A stretch of DNA of 64,000 nucleotides. It comes from Watersipora subatra (Eukaryota; Bryozoa; Gymnolaemata; Cheilostomatida; Watersiporidae). Both the position numbers and the translations under genes were made by a program. Below are positions 47,716 to 57,586 of this stretch, piece by piece (positions within the stretch are counted from its first letter, which is position 1; the number at the start of each line of letters is the position of its first letter). Where the stretch lies: the NCBI RefSeq assembly GCF_963576615.1, contig NC_088708.1, positions 47,665,196-47,729,195 of the forward strand, in the 5' to 3' direction. Under the pieces are notes generated by a model. That model did no database searches, was not told the origin of the DNA, and saw only the letters and a list, made by a program, of their open reading frames with translations.

Positions 47716-48380
47716 TTACAGTCCTGCAACACAGTATAGGGCCGAAGTTTTCTATGGGCCAAATGTCCAAAAATGCTCCCAGGTGTAATGCCTTACGTTG
47801 GAAAGGCGAGAGGCCATATATATGTAGCTTATATGGTAGATTTTATTGATAATAAATTTTATCAACACAACCACATTACTGCTGCACAGTTTGTATATAC
47901 CATGTCAAAAAGCAGGCTATAGACGAAGAACTGGTGAGTCATGATTAGTGTTTTAAGCATGTAGAAGTCTCAATTTCAATAAATGCTGGCAATAGCTTAA
48001 CAGTGCAATAGCAAAATATTTTCTAGAATTTCTTAAAATATGTAAAACTTTTCAAAACTGCCAGTTTGAAGAACTTCAGTTTGCCTAGCAATGTCAATTT
48101 CATTATCAGTTTTGTGTACAAAATTAGGACAACTTCGATTTGAGTGGTTAGAGACTGATGCATTGTAGACTAGCTGTAAAACACATTGCATATTTCCATT
48201 GTTCTCCCCACCATTATTGACATGGATGACTGCATATGTGTATGCAGTCTGATTGGCACAAAAATTTCAGTAGATTGTATATTTGGAGTTGTTTACAGTA
48301 TGAAAGACGATTCTCAATAAAACTATTGCTTTACGTAAATCTGTTCCCAAACACGGGTAATGCAGCTAGTGAACTTATAA
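47716..48380. other. Region where copy C exons 5-6 are expected but absent
   Basis: By analogy with B and D, the end of exon 4 and exons 5-6 should lie here or just left. I found no trace of the SKND/NKND, SAK or Cys-Cys sequences between 42.2 and 48.4 kb. The start of the stretch holds the Helitron-like relic tail (to about 47900). Confidence 0.55.
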
Positions 48381-48433
48381 AGATATCCTGTGTGTCATAC
48401 ACTAAAATTACTCCATGTGTTTCCCGATATAGT
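48381..48433 (-). pseudogene. Copy C exon 4 fragment
   Basis: Acceptor GCTGGCAG, then [17 protein letters not shown]. Gly of YRGTHG is Glu. Homology to B and D ends after DTQDI at GATATCTTTATAAG, and the frame then runs into unrelated sequence. Confidence 0.8.
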
Positions 48434-48630
48434 CTGCCAGCACAAAATCAGTCATGAACTTATAAAAAGAATTAACTCTTGATTTATTCTGGCAACATTA
48501 TTCTGACCTCTTTGATACAGCCTTTTTGATTACTATTTCCTTACTAAAATATCATGTGATTTTGGTAGACATAGCATGGACACATTGCTGTTATCATCTA
48601 AAGTTTAACTTTTCATAGTTTATGATACTC

Positions 48631-49304
48631 TAGCGACAGTCTAGCCTGCCTTGACAAAGTGTTGTTTTTGCGAAGTTGTCCCCAGTTGAGCGGGGCGAGC
48701 AAAACAACAGCTTGTCACAAGAGGCACTGTACCTGATGCATCAGCTGCACTGAAAGAGAGTTGTTCTCTTCCGTCTATGCGGCTTGGCTGCGATTTTATG
48801 TCAGTCGCTCCATTGGTAATCTTAACGGATTTCGCGCAAAAATTTATGTAGAAAAAATAAGATAAATACGTTTAACCAGAGACCAGTCTCTGCAATAAAC
48901 TTTAGTAAAACTTGAGAATAAAATAAATTTTTAAACAATCAATGAGACCAAATAAAACTGACTGATACTAAAATAGAAATAAAACTGACTGAGCGCATTA
49001 ATAACAACATGTTTAGTTGCTGTTGTTGCCTAAGTTCTACTAAAGTTTACCGCAGAGACTGGTCTCTGGTTAAACGTTTTTATCATATTTTTTTCTACAT
49101 AAATTTTTGCGCAAACTCCGTTATGATTACCAATAGAGCGATCGACATAACATCGCAACCAAGCCGTATAGACAGAAGAGAATAACTCCCTTTTAGTGTA
49201 GCTAATGCATCAGGTGCAGTGCGTTTTGTGACAAGCTGTTGTTTTGCTCGGTGGGCTCGCCGAGGGACAACTCCGCAAAAACAACAGTTTGTCAAGACAG
49301 GCTA
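48631..49304. mobile_element. Fold-back element, 674 bp, 9-bp target duplication
   Basis: The target ATGATACTC occurs at 48622-48630 and 49305-49313. Arms of about 270 bp run 48642-48914 and 49033-49304, inverted (TAGCCTGCCTTGACAAA versus its near-inverse at the right end). Copies B and D have an uninterrupted, single target here (TTTACAATACGCCC). Confidence 0.85.
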
Positions 49305-49794
49305 ATGATACTCCCATTCCTCTGAGGTTTCCATAATCTAATCTGCTGGATTCATGCACTCACAGGTGATCCAAGAATGTTTTTAGTTTTCTGATATGCT
49401 CGATGTGTGTTTTTGAAAGAATCAACACTTTCTCTCAGAAGCTGTTTTACTATACAAAAATCATCTTAGGAAAAACTATATCTATCCAACTTAGCTAATA
49501 AAAATACCAAATGAATAGTTATAATTCAATGCAATAATTAAATAAATAAACAAACAGTCTCTAATGAAACAATTAAATACATAAATATTTTCAAATGAAG
49601 ATATCAAAGAAACAGGCATTTGATGAAAGAATAAGATACAAAAATATTTGATGAATAAAATTAAAATTGTTAACAATTCTTAATGGAGGGAGTAAATATA
49701 TCCCTTTACCTTTATTATGTAATTGTTTATTTTAAAAATGTCATCTCTGTTTTACCTATAGGTCAACTATAAGCATTAGTCAACGAAATAAAAC

Positions 49795-49945
49795 ATATAC
49801 ATGTACATATAGGCCTACACATATATACACATCTACGCATACATATATACAAATATATATGTACATGATATATATATGTACATGGTACATATGTACATAT
49901 ATATGTAATAATAATATATATTATAATAATAAATAATATATATTA
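49795..49945. repeat. AT/ACATGT-rich simple sequence
   Basis: Irregular ACATATAT, TACATGTAC and TAATAATAT runs just 3' of copy C exon 3. Confidence 0.8.
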
Positions 49946-49971
49946 ATATCGCATAACTCATAAATACTTAC

Positions 49972-50095
49972 GTAGATGTTATTGATCTGAATTGCTCTTG
50001 TCCAGCTGTATCCCAGATAAATAATTTGCACTTTTTTCCATTTGTGTCTACTATTTTTCTCTTATAGTCGATACCGAGTGTGGTGATATGCGATT
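49972..50095 (-). pseudogene. Copy C exon 3
   Basis: The exon is 124 nt in the standard phase. It encodes [14 protein letters not shown] and [16 protein letters not shown]. The donor AC|GTAAGTA is intact and there is no stop. Confidence 0.85.
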
Positions 50096-51540
50096 CTGAA
50101 ATATTTCATGCGTATAATAACTTAGTTTATTCACTCTACCATTACCATAGTTACAAAACACATCTCACAAGCCAATAACCATGGTAACAATGCAGGATGC
50201 TGGTTCAGGCTGCAGATAGAAGAATATTATAAAGGTACACAGACACAATACTTTTAAAGGGTTAACTGGCAGCACAAATTTTATGGCACTAACAGGAGCA
50301 GATAACATTACAGATTCACTTTCAACAATAGTTAATTTTTAGAGACGATATTTTAAATTTCTTATTTGTGTGAAGGAAGAATGTCCCGCTAGCACACTTT
50401 TCAAGATTTACACAAGCCGATTAGTGTAATTTTATAACCATCCCTCAAAATGTTATGCGGGAGGTATAAGTACAGTGCAAACTTTGTCATTATTTGTAGA
50501 ATCTGTTTCACACTTGTGTTATAATTATCTGCTTGCTGGCTAACCAAAACATGTAGCTTCATGACTAAATGGGAAAATCTATTAAAACGGCAGACAACAT
50601 AGACGCTTGTCTTACATACATGCATTGGCTATATTATACGTCTATGTTTTACCAAAAACTGACCTTTTAATGTTTCAGTTTATAGCTTGCATTGCGACTG
50701 TTTGTGTCTCCGAAGCTAGTTTTTAATTTGACATCAAAGTCATGGCTAAAAACCAAAATATATCATATTTATGTTGATATAAATAGATATAATATTAAAT
50801 TCTGTCAATTAGCTTTTAAAATATCAAGAACAGGCTCACCATACTATCAAATATATCTAACATATCAACTTGCAAAATGATGAGTGATCTATGTCCATGT
50901 AAGTCATTTAGTATTGTTTAGTTTCGTTACTTTACACATTTTGGCTTTTACCATCTTGGCTAAATGGCTATTGACTAATGACCATTTAGTAGACTGAAAC
51001 CTGCTACTTGTGTTGTAATAAAGCTCTTATTCCTTTTAGTTTTTCTGGCAAGTCACACTGAGAGTTATAGGAAATGTGTAGACTTCTATATGGGTATAAT
51101 AGCAAGGGCTATTTCAGGAGCTGGCTGATCCTTGTGCCAGTGTTTTGCTGCTGCGTATCTAGTTAAGCTAGTTGTATACTTAAAATAGTTTAACATAGTT
51201 TGTCGTACATACTACATACGTACTTGCGCAATCTACACTCCGCAAAAAAAAGAATTTAAAGGTTGCCTTCACATCAATTTCTTCGAAAAATAACGGCTAG
51301 CTGTTTTATACATGTTTTAACTTGCAATTAATTTTCTTAAAGGATCACGAATTCGTTTTTGTATATTAGTCCATATTGCAAAACAATCAAGTAAACTGAC
51401 ATTAAAAGCAACATTGAAGACCAATAGCTGTAAAATAACTCAGACAAACTACAAGTTGGTCAAGTATGTCTTTGATGATAGAGCAGAAGACATACAATGT
51501 AAACATTCAATCAGCTGCAGGTAACTAGAGGATGAAGGGA
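50096..51540 (-). other. Copy C intron 2 outside the array
   Basis: It is collinear with copy B 32799-34200. Nothing coding. Confidence 0.55.
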
Positions 51541-52380
51541 TAAGATAACACTTACCACTGTATGTGTGATCTGTATATTGGTCAGAAGATGATTAAGGGA
51601 TAAGATAACACTTACCACTGAATGTATGATCTGTATAATGATAAGTAAATGATTAAGGGATAAGATAACACTTACCACTGAATGTATGTTCTGTATATTG
51701 ATAAGTAGATGATTAAGGGATAAGACAACACTTACCACTGAATGTATGATCTGTATATTGGTAAGTAGATGATTAAGGGATAAGATAATACTTACCACTG
51801 AATGTATGTTCTGTATATTGGTAAGTAGATGATTAAGAGATAAGACAACACTTACCATTGAATGTATGATCTGTATATTGATAAGTAGATGATTAAGAGA
51901 TGAGACAATACTTACCACTGAATGTATGATCTGTATATTGATAAGTAGATGATTAAGGGGTAAGATAACACTTACCACTGAATGTATGTTCTGTATATTG
52001 GTAAGTAGATGATTAAGGGATAAGATAACACTTACCACTGAATGTATGTTCTGTATATTGATAAGTAGATGATTAAGGAATAAGACAACACTTACCACTG
52101 AATGTATGTTCTGTATATTGGTAAGTAGATGGTTAAGGGATAAGATAACACTTACCATTGTATGTATGTTCTGTATATTGGTAAGAAGATGATTAAGGGA
52201 TAAGACAACACTTACCACTGAATGTATGCTCTGTATATTGGTAAGTAGATAATTAAGGGATAACACAACATTTACCACTGAATGTATGTTCTGTATATTG
52301 GTAAGTAGATGGTTAAAAGATAAGATAACACTTACCACTGAATGTATGATCTGCATATTGATAGACTAAACTTGTCTTTC
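51541..52380 (-). repeat. 60-bp array made from exon 2, its splice donor and intron 2
   Basis: Fourteen units of exactly 60 bp. On the gene strand each reads (C)AATATACAG, then ATCATACATTCAGTG, then GTAAGTG, then an intron segment CTTATCCCTTAATCATCTAC. The innermost unit (52321-52380) is the true exon 2 3' end and donor; the other 13 lie downstream in the intron. The donor is GTAAGT in all but the unit at 52261 (GTAAAT). Units differ by a few substitutions with no indels. Copies A and B have one unit. A 281-codon ORF across it is in a different frame from Rab and is an artefact of the 60-bp period. Confidence 0.95.
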
Positions 52381-52386
52381 CAACCC
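52336..52386 (-). pseudogene. Copy C exon 2 (true copy)
   Basis: Acceptor TTTCATAG, then [17 protein letters not shown], donor AGTG|GTAAGTG. It is the only unit of the array with the P-loop-coding 5' half. Confidence 0.87.
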
Positions 52387-53359
52387 CTATGAAATCAAAG
52401 GATTCTGGTAAACAAGCTTTAGTAAGCTTTACCAAAGTAATGCCTGCTTGAAAACCCTACCAAAAGTATGCCAGAGTTGAAAAGATTTTTGCAGCCTTAT
52501 GTTCAATTAGGTATCGAGTGAGATTTGGTGTCAGATATTTAGCCGCATTAGGAGACTCATATTTTCAAAGTTGTACAAACTCGGATACTTGTGGCAAAAT
52601 TGCATATAGCTACATATATTATTATATGTAATAAATGATATGTATCATATACTAATATAACAAACATATATAAATATATTGTGTCAAAGTTATAGAGTTT
52701 TCTGGTTTTTTAAATCTTATAAGTTAGTTTTCAGCACTATTACTGGCCACCATGATTGCTGTTTTTTGTAGTTTGAAAAGTTCTCAGCCAAACTGTGCAA
52801 GTACAGATAGCCTAAGCCATCTGGCTAAGCATACACCCGCACACATTTGCTGCTAAAGCAAAAAAGGACAACGTATGTATATACAATGTCTAGTATATTA
52901 TAAGCGGTGTTCTCTGGTTTGTCATTTGTTGAAGCTAATGAAGGAATTGGTAAAACTAGTTTAGATTCTTGTCAATCATAAGAGTGTCAGCTTGAAAATA
53001 AAGCATTCATCGGTGGCCTATTTGTTATGTCGTGTGTCTCTATTGCCTGATATAAGCTTTGAAAGTTTCCAGTGATGAAAAATATTATTGAAATCAATAG
53101 ATCTAGTCATATAATTGCGCTCTTTGATTGGGCATTGCTGCATTGCGCTAAAAAGTATCTTGCTTTTGACTCGCTCAAAATTTGAATGAGTCAAAAGAAT
53201 TAAATTCAAAGTTGAAACTTTAAAATCCAAGAGGGTCAAGAATAGCAAAATTGTAGACCTGATTTAGATGAGGATGAATGTGGGAAACAGTACATTCAAG
53301 TATAGCAGCATAAAACTTGTTGATAAAAAGTAAGTATAGAGAATAACTAATGTACTAAC
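52387..53359 (-). other. Copy C intron 1, short
   Basis: 973 bp, the shortest of the three visible. It matches A and B intron 1 in parts (GTATGCCAGA, ACTGGCCACCATGATTGCTG) and lacks their large transposon insertions. Confidence 0.6.
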
Positions 53360-53426
53360 CATTATCTCCAATGACCACCAGCTTTATGATATAATCATAT
53401 TCCTCAGCATCTTACCTAGCCGCCAT
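53360..53426 (-). pseudogene. Copy C exon 1 with in-frame stop
   Basis: ATG GCG GCT AGG TAA GAT, then EEYDYIIKLVVIGDN. The change that made TAA also made a near-consensus donor AG|GTAAGA inside the exon. Its use would give an 11-nt coding segment in the wrong phase for exon 2. Confidence 0.85.
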
Positions 53427-54623
53427 TGCTTCCTTCAGCTCTGCTAAGGTCTCTACTAGTAGCCTACAGCGCAATACTGAGATGACAACGTCGACAAAGA
53501 GGTCTTTGAATAAGAATAAACTGATTGAATCTACCATATATATATAAACCTAGATTGGCCAATAGGGAAAAAGCCTGTCAGACTTAAATAGCACGACGTA
53601 ACGTCATTGTATTGTACCTCATGCTTAACTGCACTCTTAATAACAATGGAGCTCATCAGGAGAAGATGACAAAATCACATTTATTTTCACATAAAAACCT
53701 TCTTGGATACAAAATCCAGTAAACTAAAGCGATTCTGTGATAACATCTGATAACCACCATAGATTAAAAGTATAAAAGCTATGAAATGTTGCACACAAAT
53801 CATGAGCCATCAGGGCTTTATTTGCCACCCTCTCCTATCCCCATTCTCTCTTTTCCCCTTCCCCAAAGAAGAAGTGAGAAGGGGAAAAGAGAGAAGGGAG
53901 AAAGGAGAGGGGGGCAAATAGCCCACCCACCCGAAGCGCCAGACCCTGGCTAGGTGAAAAGACCAATATCATGCTGAACTAAACATGACTAAATACATGT
54001 ATGATGAGCCTGTGAAGTTTTGATCTGATCATGAAATGGAATCAATGGCTTTCTTAGCTAGAGCTAGAACGAGATCAAGGAATGCAGGGTCAGACCAGAC
54101 TCAGGGTCAGCAATGAGGGCCAAGATCGGGTCGGACCGGGTCAGCACGGCGCGCAATTTTTTATTCATTTAAGGTTAAGAGATAGTTATATTACAGCCTA
54201 ATGTTGTTACATCAATAAACTAAGATAAAAGAAACCACTATCACACCAATCATTATATTTTGTGGCTTGGTTTATAGATGCAATCTACAATTTGTGGTTA
54301 GACATTGGTGGATCAATGCTATTCAATAGGTGATAGATTAATGGCATGATTTGGCTAGTTTTTTTACAGATTTTATTTTCAACTGCTATTATAATCAACA
54401 AGAAATTAATTAAGAAATACTTTCCAAATATAGAAATAGATAACCCAGCATAGTGGAAAGCAAAAATCCATCACTTCCCTAAAACTTCTGGTATTAGTGA
54501 AAGAAACTAAAAATAAAATAAATTTGCTGGATTGAAGGTTCTTAGACGCGCTTTTAAGCTCCTCATGATGCCTTCGTTGTAAATGCCTCAATAGTATTGA
54601 AGTGGACCTTCTTTGTAGCTTAA
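53427..54623. other. 5' flank of copy C
   Basis: It includes a purine/pyrimidine hairpin (53818-53920) and a short GGGTCAGACC-type repeat near 54085-54150. Otherwise unidentified. Confidence 0.45.
53818..53920. repeat. Pyrimidine/purine hairpin
   Basis: A pyrimidine-rich arm (TTTGCCACCCTCTCC ... TTTTCCCCTTC) is followed by its near-perfect inverse purine arm (GAAGGGGAAAAGAGAG ... GGGGGGCAAA), with a roughly 12-bp loop. Confidence 0.85.
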
Positions 54624-55503
54624 AGGTTGACTTGCAACAGAATTCACATTACAGTTATTTGGTATCAAAAGATTCACTATGTCTTACTCTGTTGTGTTGT
54701 AGGTGTCAAATACGTAGAAATGTGATTACAAGCTCTTAAAAGCTCAAAAACGAAAAGCCGCCGTAGATTGGAGTCTACGGTTTATTTATCTGACGTAGTC
54801 ATTACAGTTTGGTTATCGTCATGTCACGTGATGTTCTCACGTGAATTGAAAAGCCAATAAAAAGCTCAATATAAAACTTATCGTAGCACTAGTTTATGAC
54901 AAACACTTCGGGTTTCACCGAATACCCCGTATCAAATATAGATGTTCGCTACATTACAGTTTTGTTTTGGCATTATTCAATCGTCAAGTCGTAATCTGAT
55001 CACGTGACCCAATACTTCGAAAATAATTTTTGCAGCACTTTTCGATTATCACAGGTGACCAACAGGCTCATCATAATTATTAGACAATGATATGTACTCC
55101 TTCGAGCTAAGGTTAAAAAGTTTAACGATTTTTTACGGTAAGTTATAAGATATCAGTGCTAAAAGTGACAGCATTACAATGAGGATAAAACAGACATGTA
55201 AGAACAATAGACATGGTTTTATTGAATATGTGAAGTATATTTGTGAAAATATTTCGACGAATGAGGTTGCATGAAAGTGAAACAAAAACCATCCTGTAAC
55301 AACTACAGCCCATCTGAGCCGTTTTGGAAAGGAATCCAAACTACGACAGTCTCGTGTGGCTGCGATTTTCTGTTGGTTTTTGAGCTTTTAAGAGCTTGTA
55401 ATCACCTTTCCACATATTTTGCACCTACAACACAACAGAGTAAGACATGGTGAATCTTTTCATATTAAGTAACGGTAATGTGAATTTTGTTGCAAGTCAA
55501 CCT
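54624..55503. mobile_element. TTAA long-TIR MITE, complete, 880 bp
   Basis: Flanked by TTAA (54620-54623, 55504-55507). Ends AGGTTGACTTGCAAC and GTTGCAAGTCAACCT. Inverted arms of about 150-190 bp include GTGCAAAATATGTGGAAATG-type sequence. Core contains TCACGTGATGTTCTCACGTG. No transposase frame. Confidence 0.88.
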
Positions 55504-56479
55504 TTAAGTTTTATGTATTATAGTCAAGTGAGGTATACAGTGCTGTACTTGACTAGCTCCCATGTAGTAGGAGTGTTGCATTCAAGAGTGGAGTTTGACC
55601 TCAAGTTAACATCATTAAATTCAGTGCTCAGAACTGCCTCATTTCTTCAGATCATTTTGTAAAAAAATGGTAAAATAGTTTGTTTTCTTCCAACAGAGTA
55701 TAAGAATAAAATAATGCAGTAATCAAAGCACAAAATTCAGTTAGTATTTCAAAAACCCAAACAAACACGCCTGCATGAAACAGTGAAGTAGTAAAGATAA
55801 CGAGAGGAGAGAGAATTTTTGATAGACATTTGAAGCAAAAAAATCTGAAATATTTTGCTTGAGATCCAAGTTTTTTGAGATCTGTGACATACAAAACTGA
55901 GGCTAGACTGTATATGGATGCATTACTAACAAACTGACACACATGACCAGTAGTACTGCAGAGCTGGTGACGCGCTGAAAAACTAGAGATGTTTTGACAT
56001 ATGTTCAAATTTTCATGAAATGGTCAGCGACGAAATGATTTTAATTTAATAAAAAGACTTTTTAACACGTGTAAGAGGAGATGACTCTAATGATATAACA
56101 CTGACATAGATTTGGTTAATAAAATGGTACAAACACTGAGTTATACCTCATTGATATAAATTTGAGTTGGACACATCTTTATTTAAGCTTTCTCATTTTT
56201 AAATGTAAATAGTTGAAAATATTTGAGCTCTAAAGCTATTTTAAGATATCTACAAGTCACAAGACTGTCTTGAGACTATAGTCTGTCTACAAGCACTGCA
56301 ATAGAACAGTGAAGGTATAAACACACTGAGAAGTTTGGTGTTGATCAAGTGCTTTTGGCATGGCAAGAAACCACAGATCTAAAAACACTTGAAGTGAGAT
56401 TTCTTAACAAATAGTTTAATGGTATGTGAGACACAATCACTGCGAGTCATTGCTTGAATAAGATCAGTAAACAAGAAAT

Positions 56480-56805
56480 TCCAGTGTCTATTTCTGATGG
56501 CAGCACTAGTGCTCATTCCTGTTGGCAGCACCTAGTGTCTATTCCTGTTGGCAGCATTTAGTGTTTATTCCAATTGACTGCATCTAGTGTCTATTGCTGT
56601 TGGCAGCACTTATCATCTATTCATGTTGACAGCAACTAGTTCTTATTCCTTTTGACAGCCTCTAGCGTCTATTCATTTTGACAGGACGTAGTGTCTATTC
56701 CTGTTGACAGTCGATATTGTTTATTCCTGTTTGCAGCACCTAATGTCTATTTTTGTCAATTGAAACTTAGTGTCTATTTTTGGCAGCCCTCCAGTGTCTA
56801 TAACT
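56480..56805. repeat. Decayed minisatellite, roughly 26-31-bp unit
   Basis: About eleven degenerate copies of AGTGTCTATTCCTGTTGGCA plus CAC(C)T. Spacing and sequence drift toward the right. Confidence 0.75.
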
Positions 56806-57049
56806 ATATATTCTGCAGATAAAACTTCTCAAGCCTTATAAAGAGGCTGCACGCTGACAACATGTTCATTAGGTTAGCCAGAAACCTGATACATCATATC
56901 TTGTTATATTTGTAGACAAGCACTAAAGCAGTCAAGTATGATAAATAATACTTTAAATTGCTATAAACATAAAGAATAAATATATTGAAAATATAAATAA
57001 GTTTATGATATCAAGTAAAGTTAGTCACAAAAAGTGTATATATAGACTA

Positions 57050-57310
57050 GCTAAATGCCCGGCGTTGCTCGAGTAATAAAGTCTTTAGAAAAAAGATTTA
57101 TTTGTATTTAATATATAACAACATTTGCCATTCTAACCTTCAAAATTCTTGTCATGAGAAAAGTGTTCTGTGTAGTTGAAATAAATTGAGAGAGAAAATA
57201 AAAACAACTGTAAAGGTTTTCAAACTTAGTCAAACAACTGTAACTTTTAGGCTTCATAGAAGATGTTTTGCTCAGGTCGAACAAGTTTAAAAAAAATAAA
57301 ACAGCTATAA
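57050..57310 (+). repeat. CCCGG-family dispersed repeat
   Basis: Head AAATGCCCGGCGTTGCTCGA, body TAATAAAGTCTTTAG ... TCATGAGAAAAGTGTT. It is related to 36776-37260, and positions 57355-57480 also match 37290-37430, so flanking sequence may have been copied too. Confidence 0.75.
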
Positions 57311-57586
57311 AAAGGTTTAAATGTAAATGTGAAGCAATTAGCAAGTGATGGCTAAATTAAGTCTCTTTTGCTATGATTACAATAAAAGATGATTCGGTAA
57401 TGATACGATTAATACGAACTGAGAAAACAAAATAAAAATCCTGAATATATTGAATTAATAATAACAATTATTGCATAGAAGTGTGTGCGTGATTCTAGCC
57501 AGGCCTTACAGCCTACCATGTGCTTTGAAAACATTCATACAACAAAGAGAGCCCATAAAACCTAAAACAGCCCGTAAAACAGACTA

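Larger units (their letters stand above)
48434..49971 (-). other. Copy C intron 3
   Basis: Flanks match B and D intron 3. It contains a fold-back insertion (48631-49304) and an ATACATGTAC/ATATAT-rich tract (49795-49945). Confidence 0.6.
48381..53426 (-). pseudogene. Rab35-like copy C, broken
   Basis: Exon 1 is at 53360-53426, exon 2 at 52336-52386, exon 3 at 49972-50095, and an exon 4 fragment at 48381-48433. Codon 5 of exon 1 is TAA (53412-53414), after MAAR. The remainder keeps the family plan: [54 protein letters not shown]. Homology then stops abruptly at 48381, and exons 5-6 are missing. The GCACAG acceptor-like site upstream of the ATG in A and B is GCGCTG here. Together these indicate a pseudogene, although exon-level sequence and splice sites are otherwise well kept. 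It carries the 60-bp exon-derived array. Confidence 0.8.
55504..57586. other. Region between copies C and D
   Basis: No supported gene. It contains a decayed minisatellite (56480-56805) and a CCCGG-family repeat (57050-57310). The 118-codon minus frame at 55652-56008 has no recognisable features or splice context. Confidence 0.45.

Noticed and set aside
51511..52356. 281-codon minus-strand ORF with a 20-residue repeat (IHSVVSVILSLNHLLTNIQN-like)
   Set aside because: It is a translation of the 60-bp array in a frame other than Rab. The period is a multiple of 3, so any stop-free frame stays open. No start or splice context of its own.
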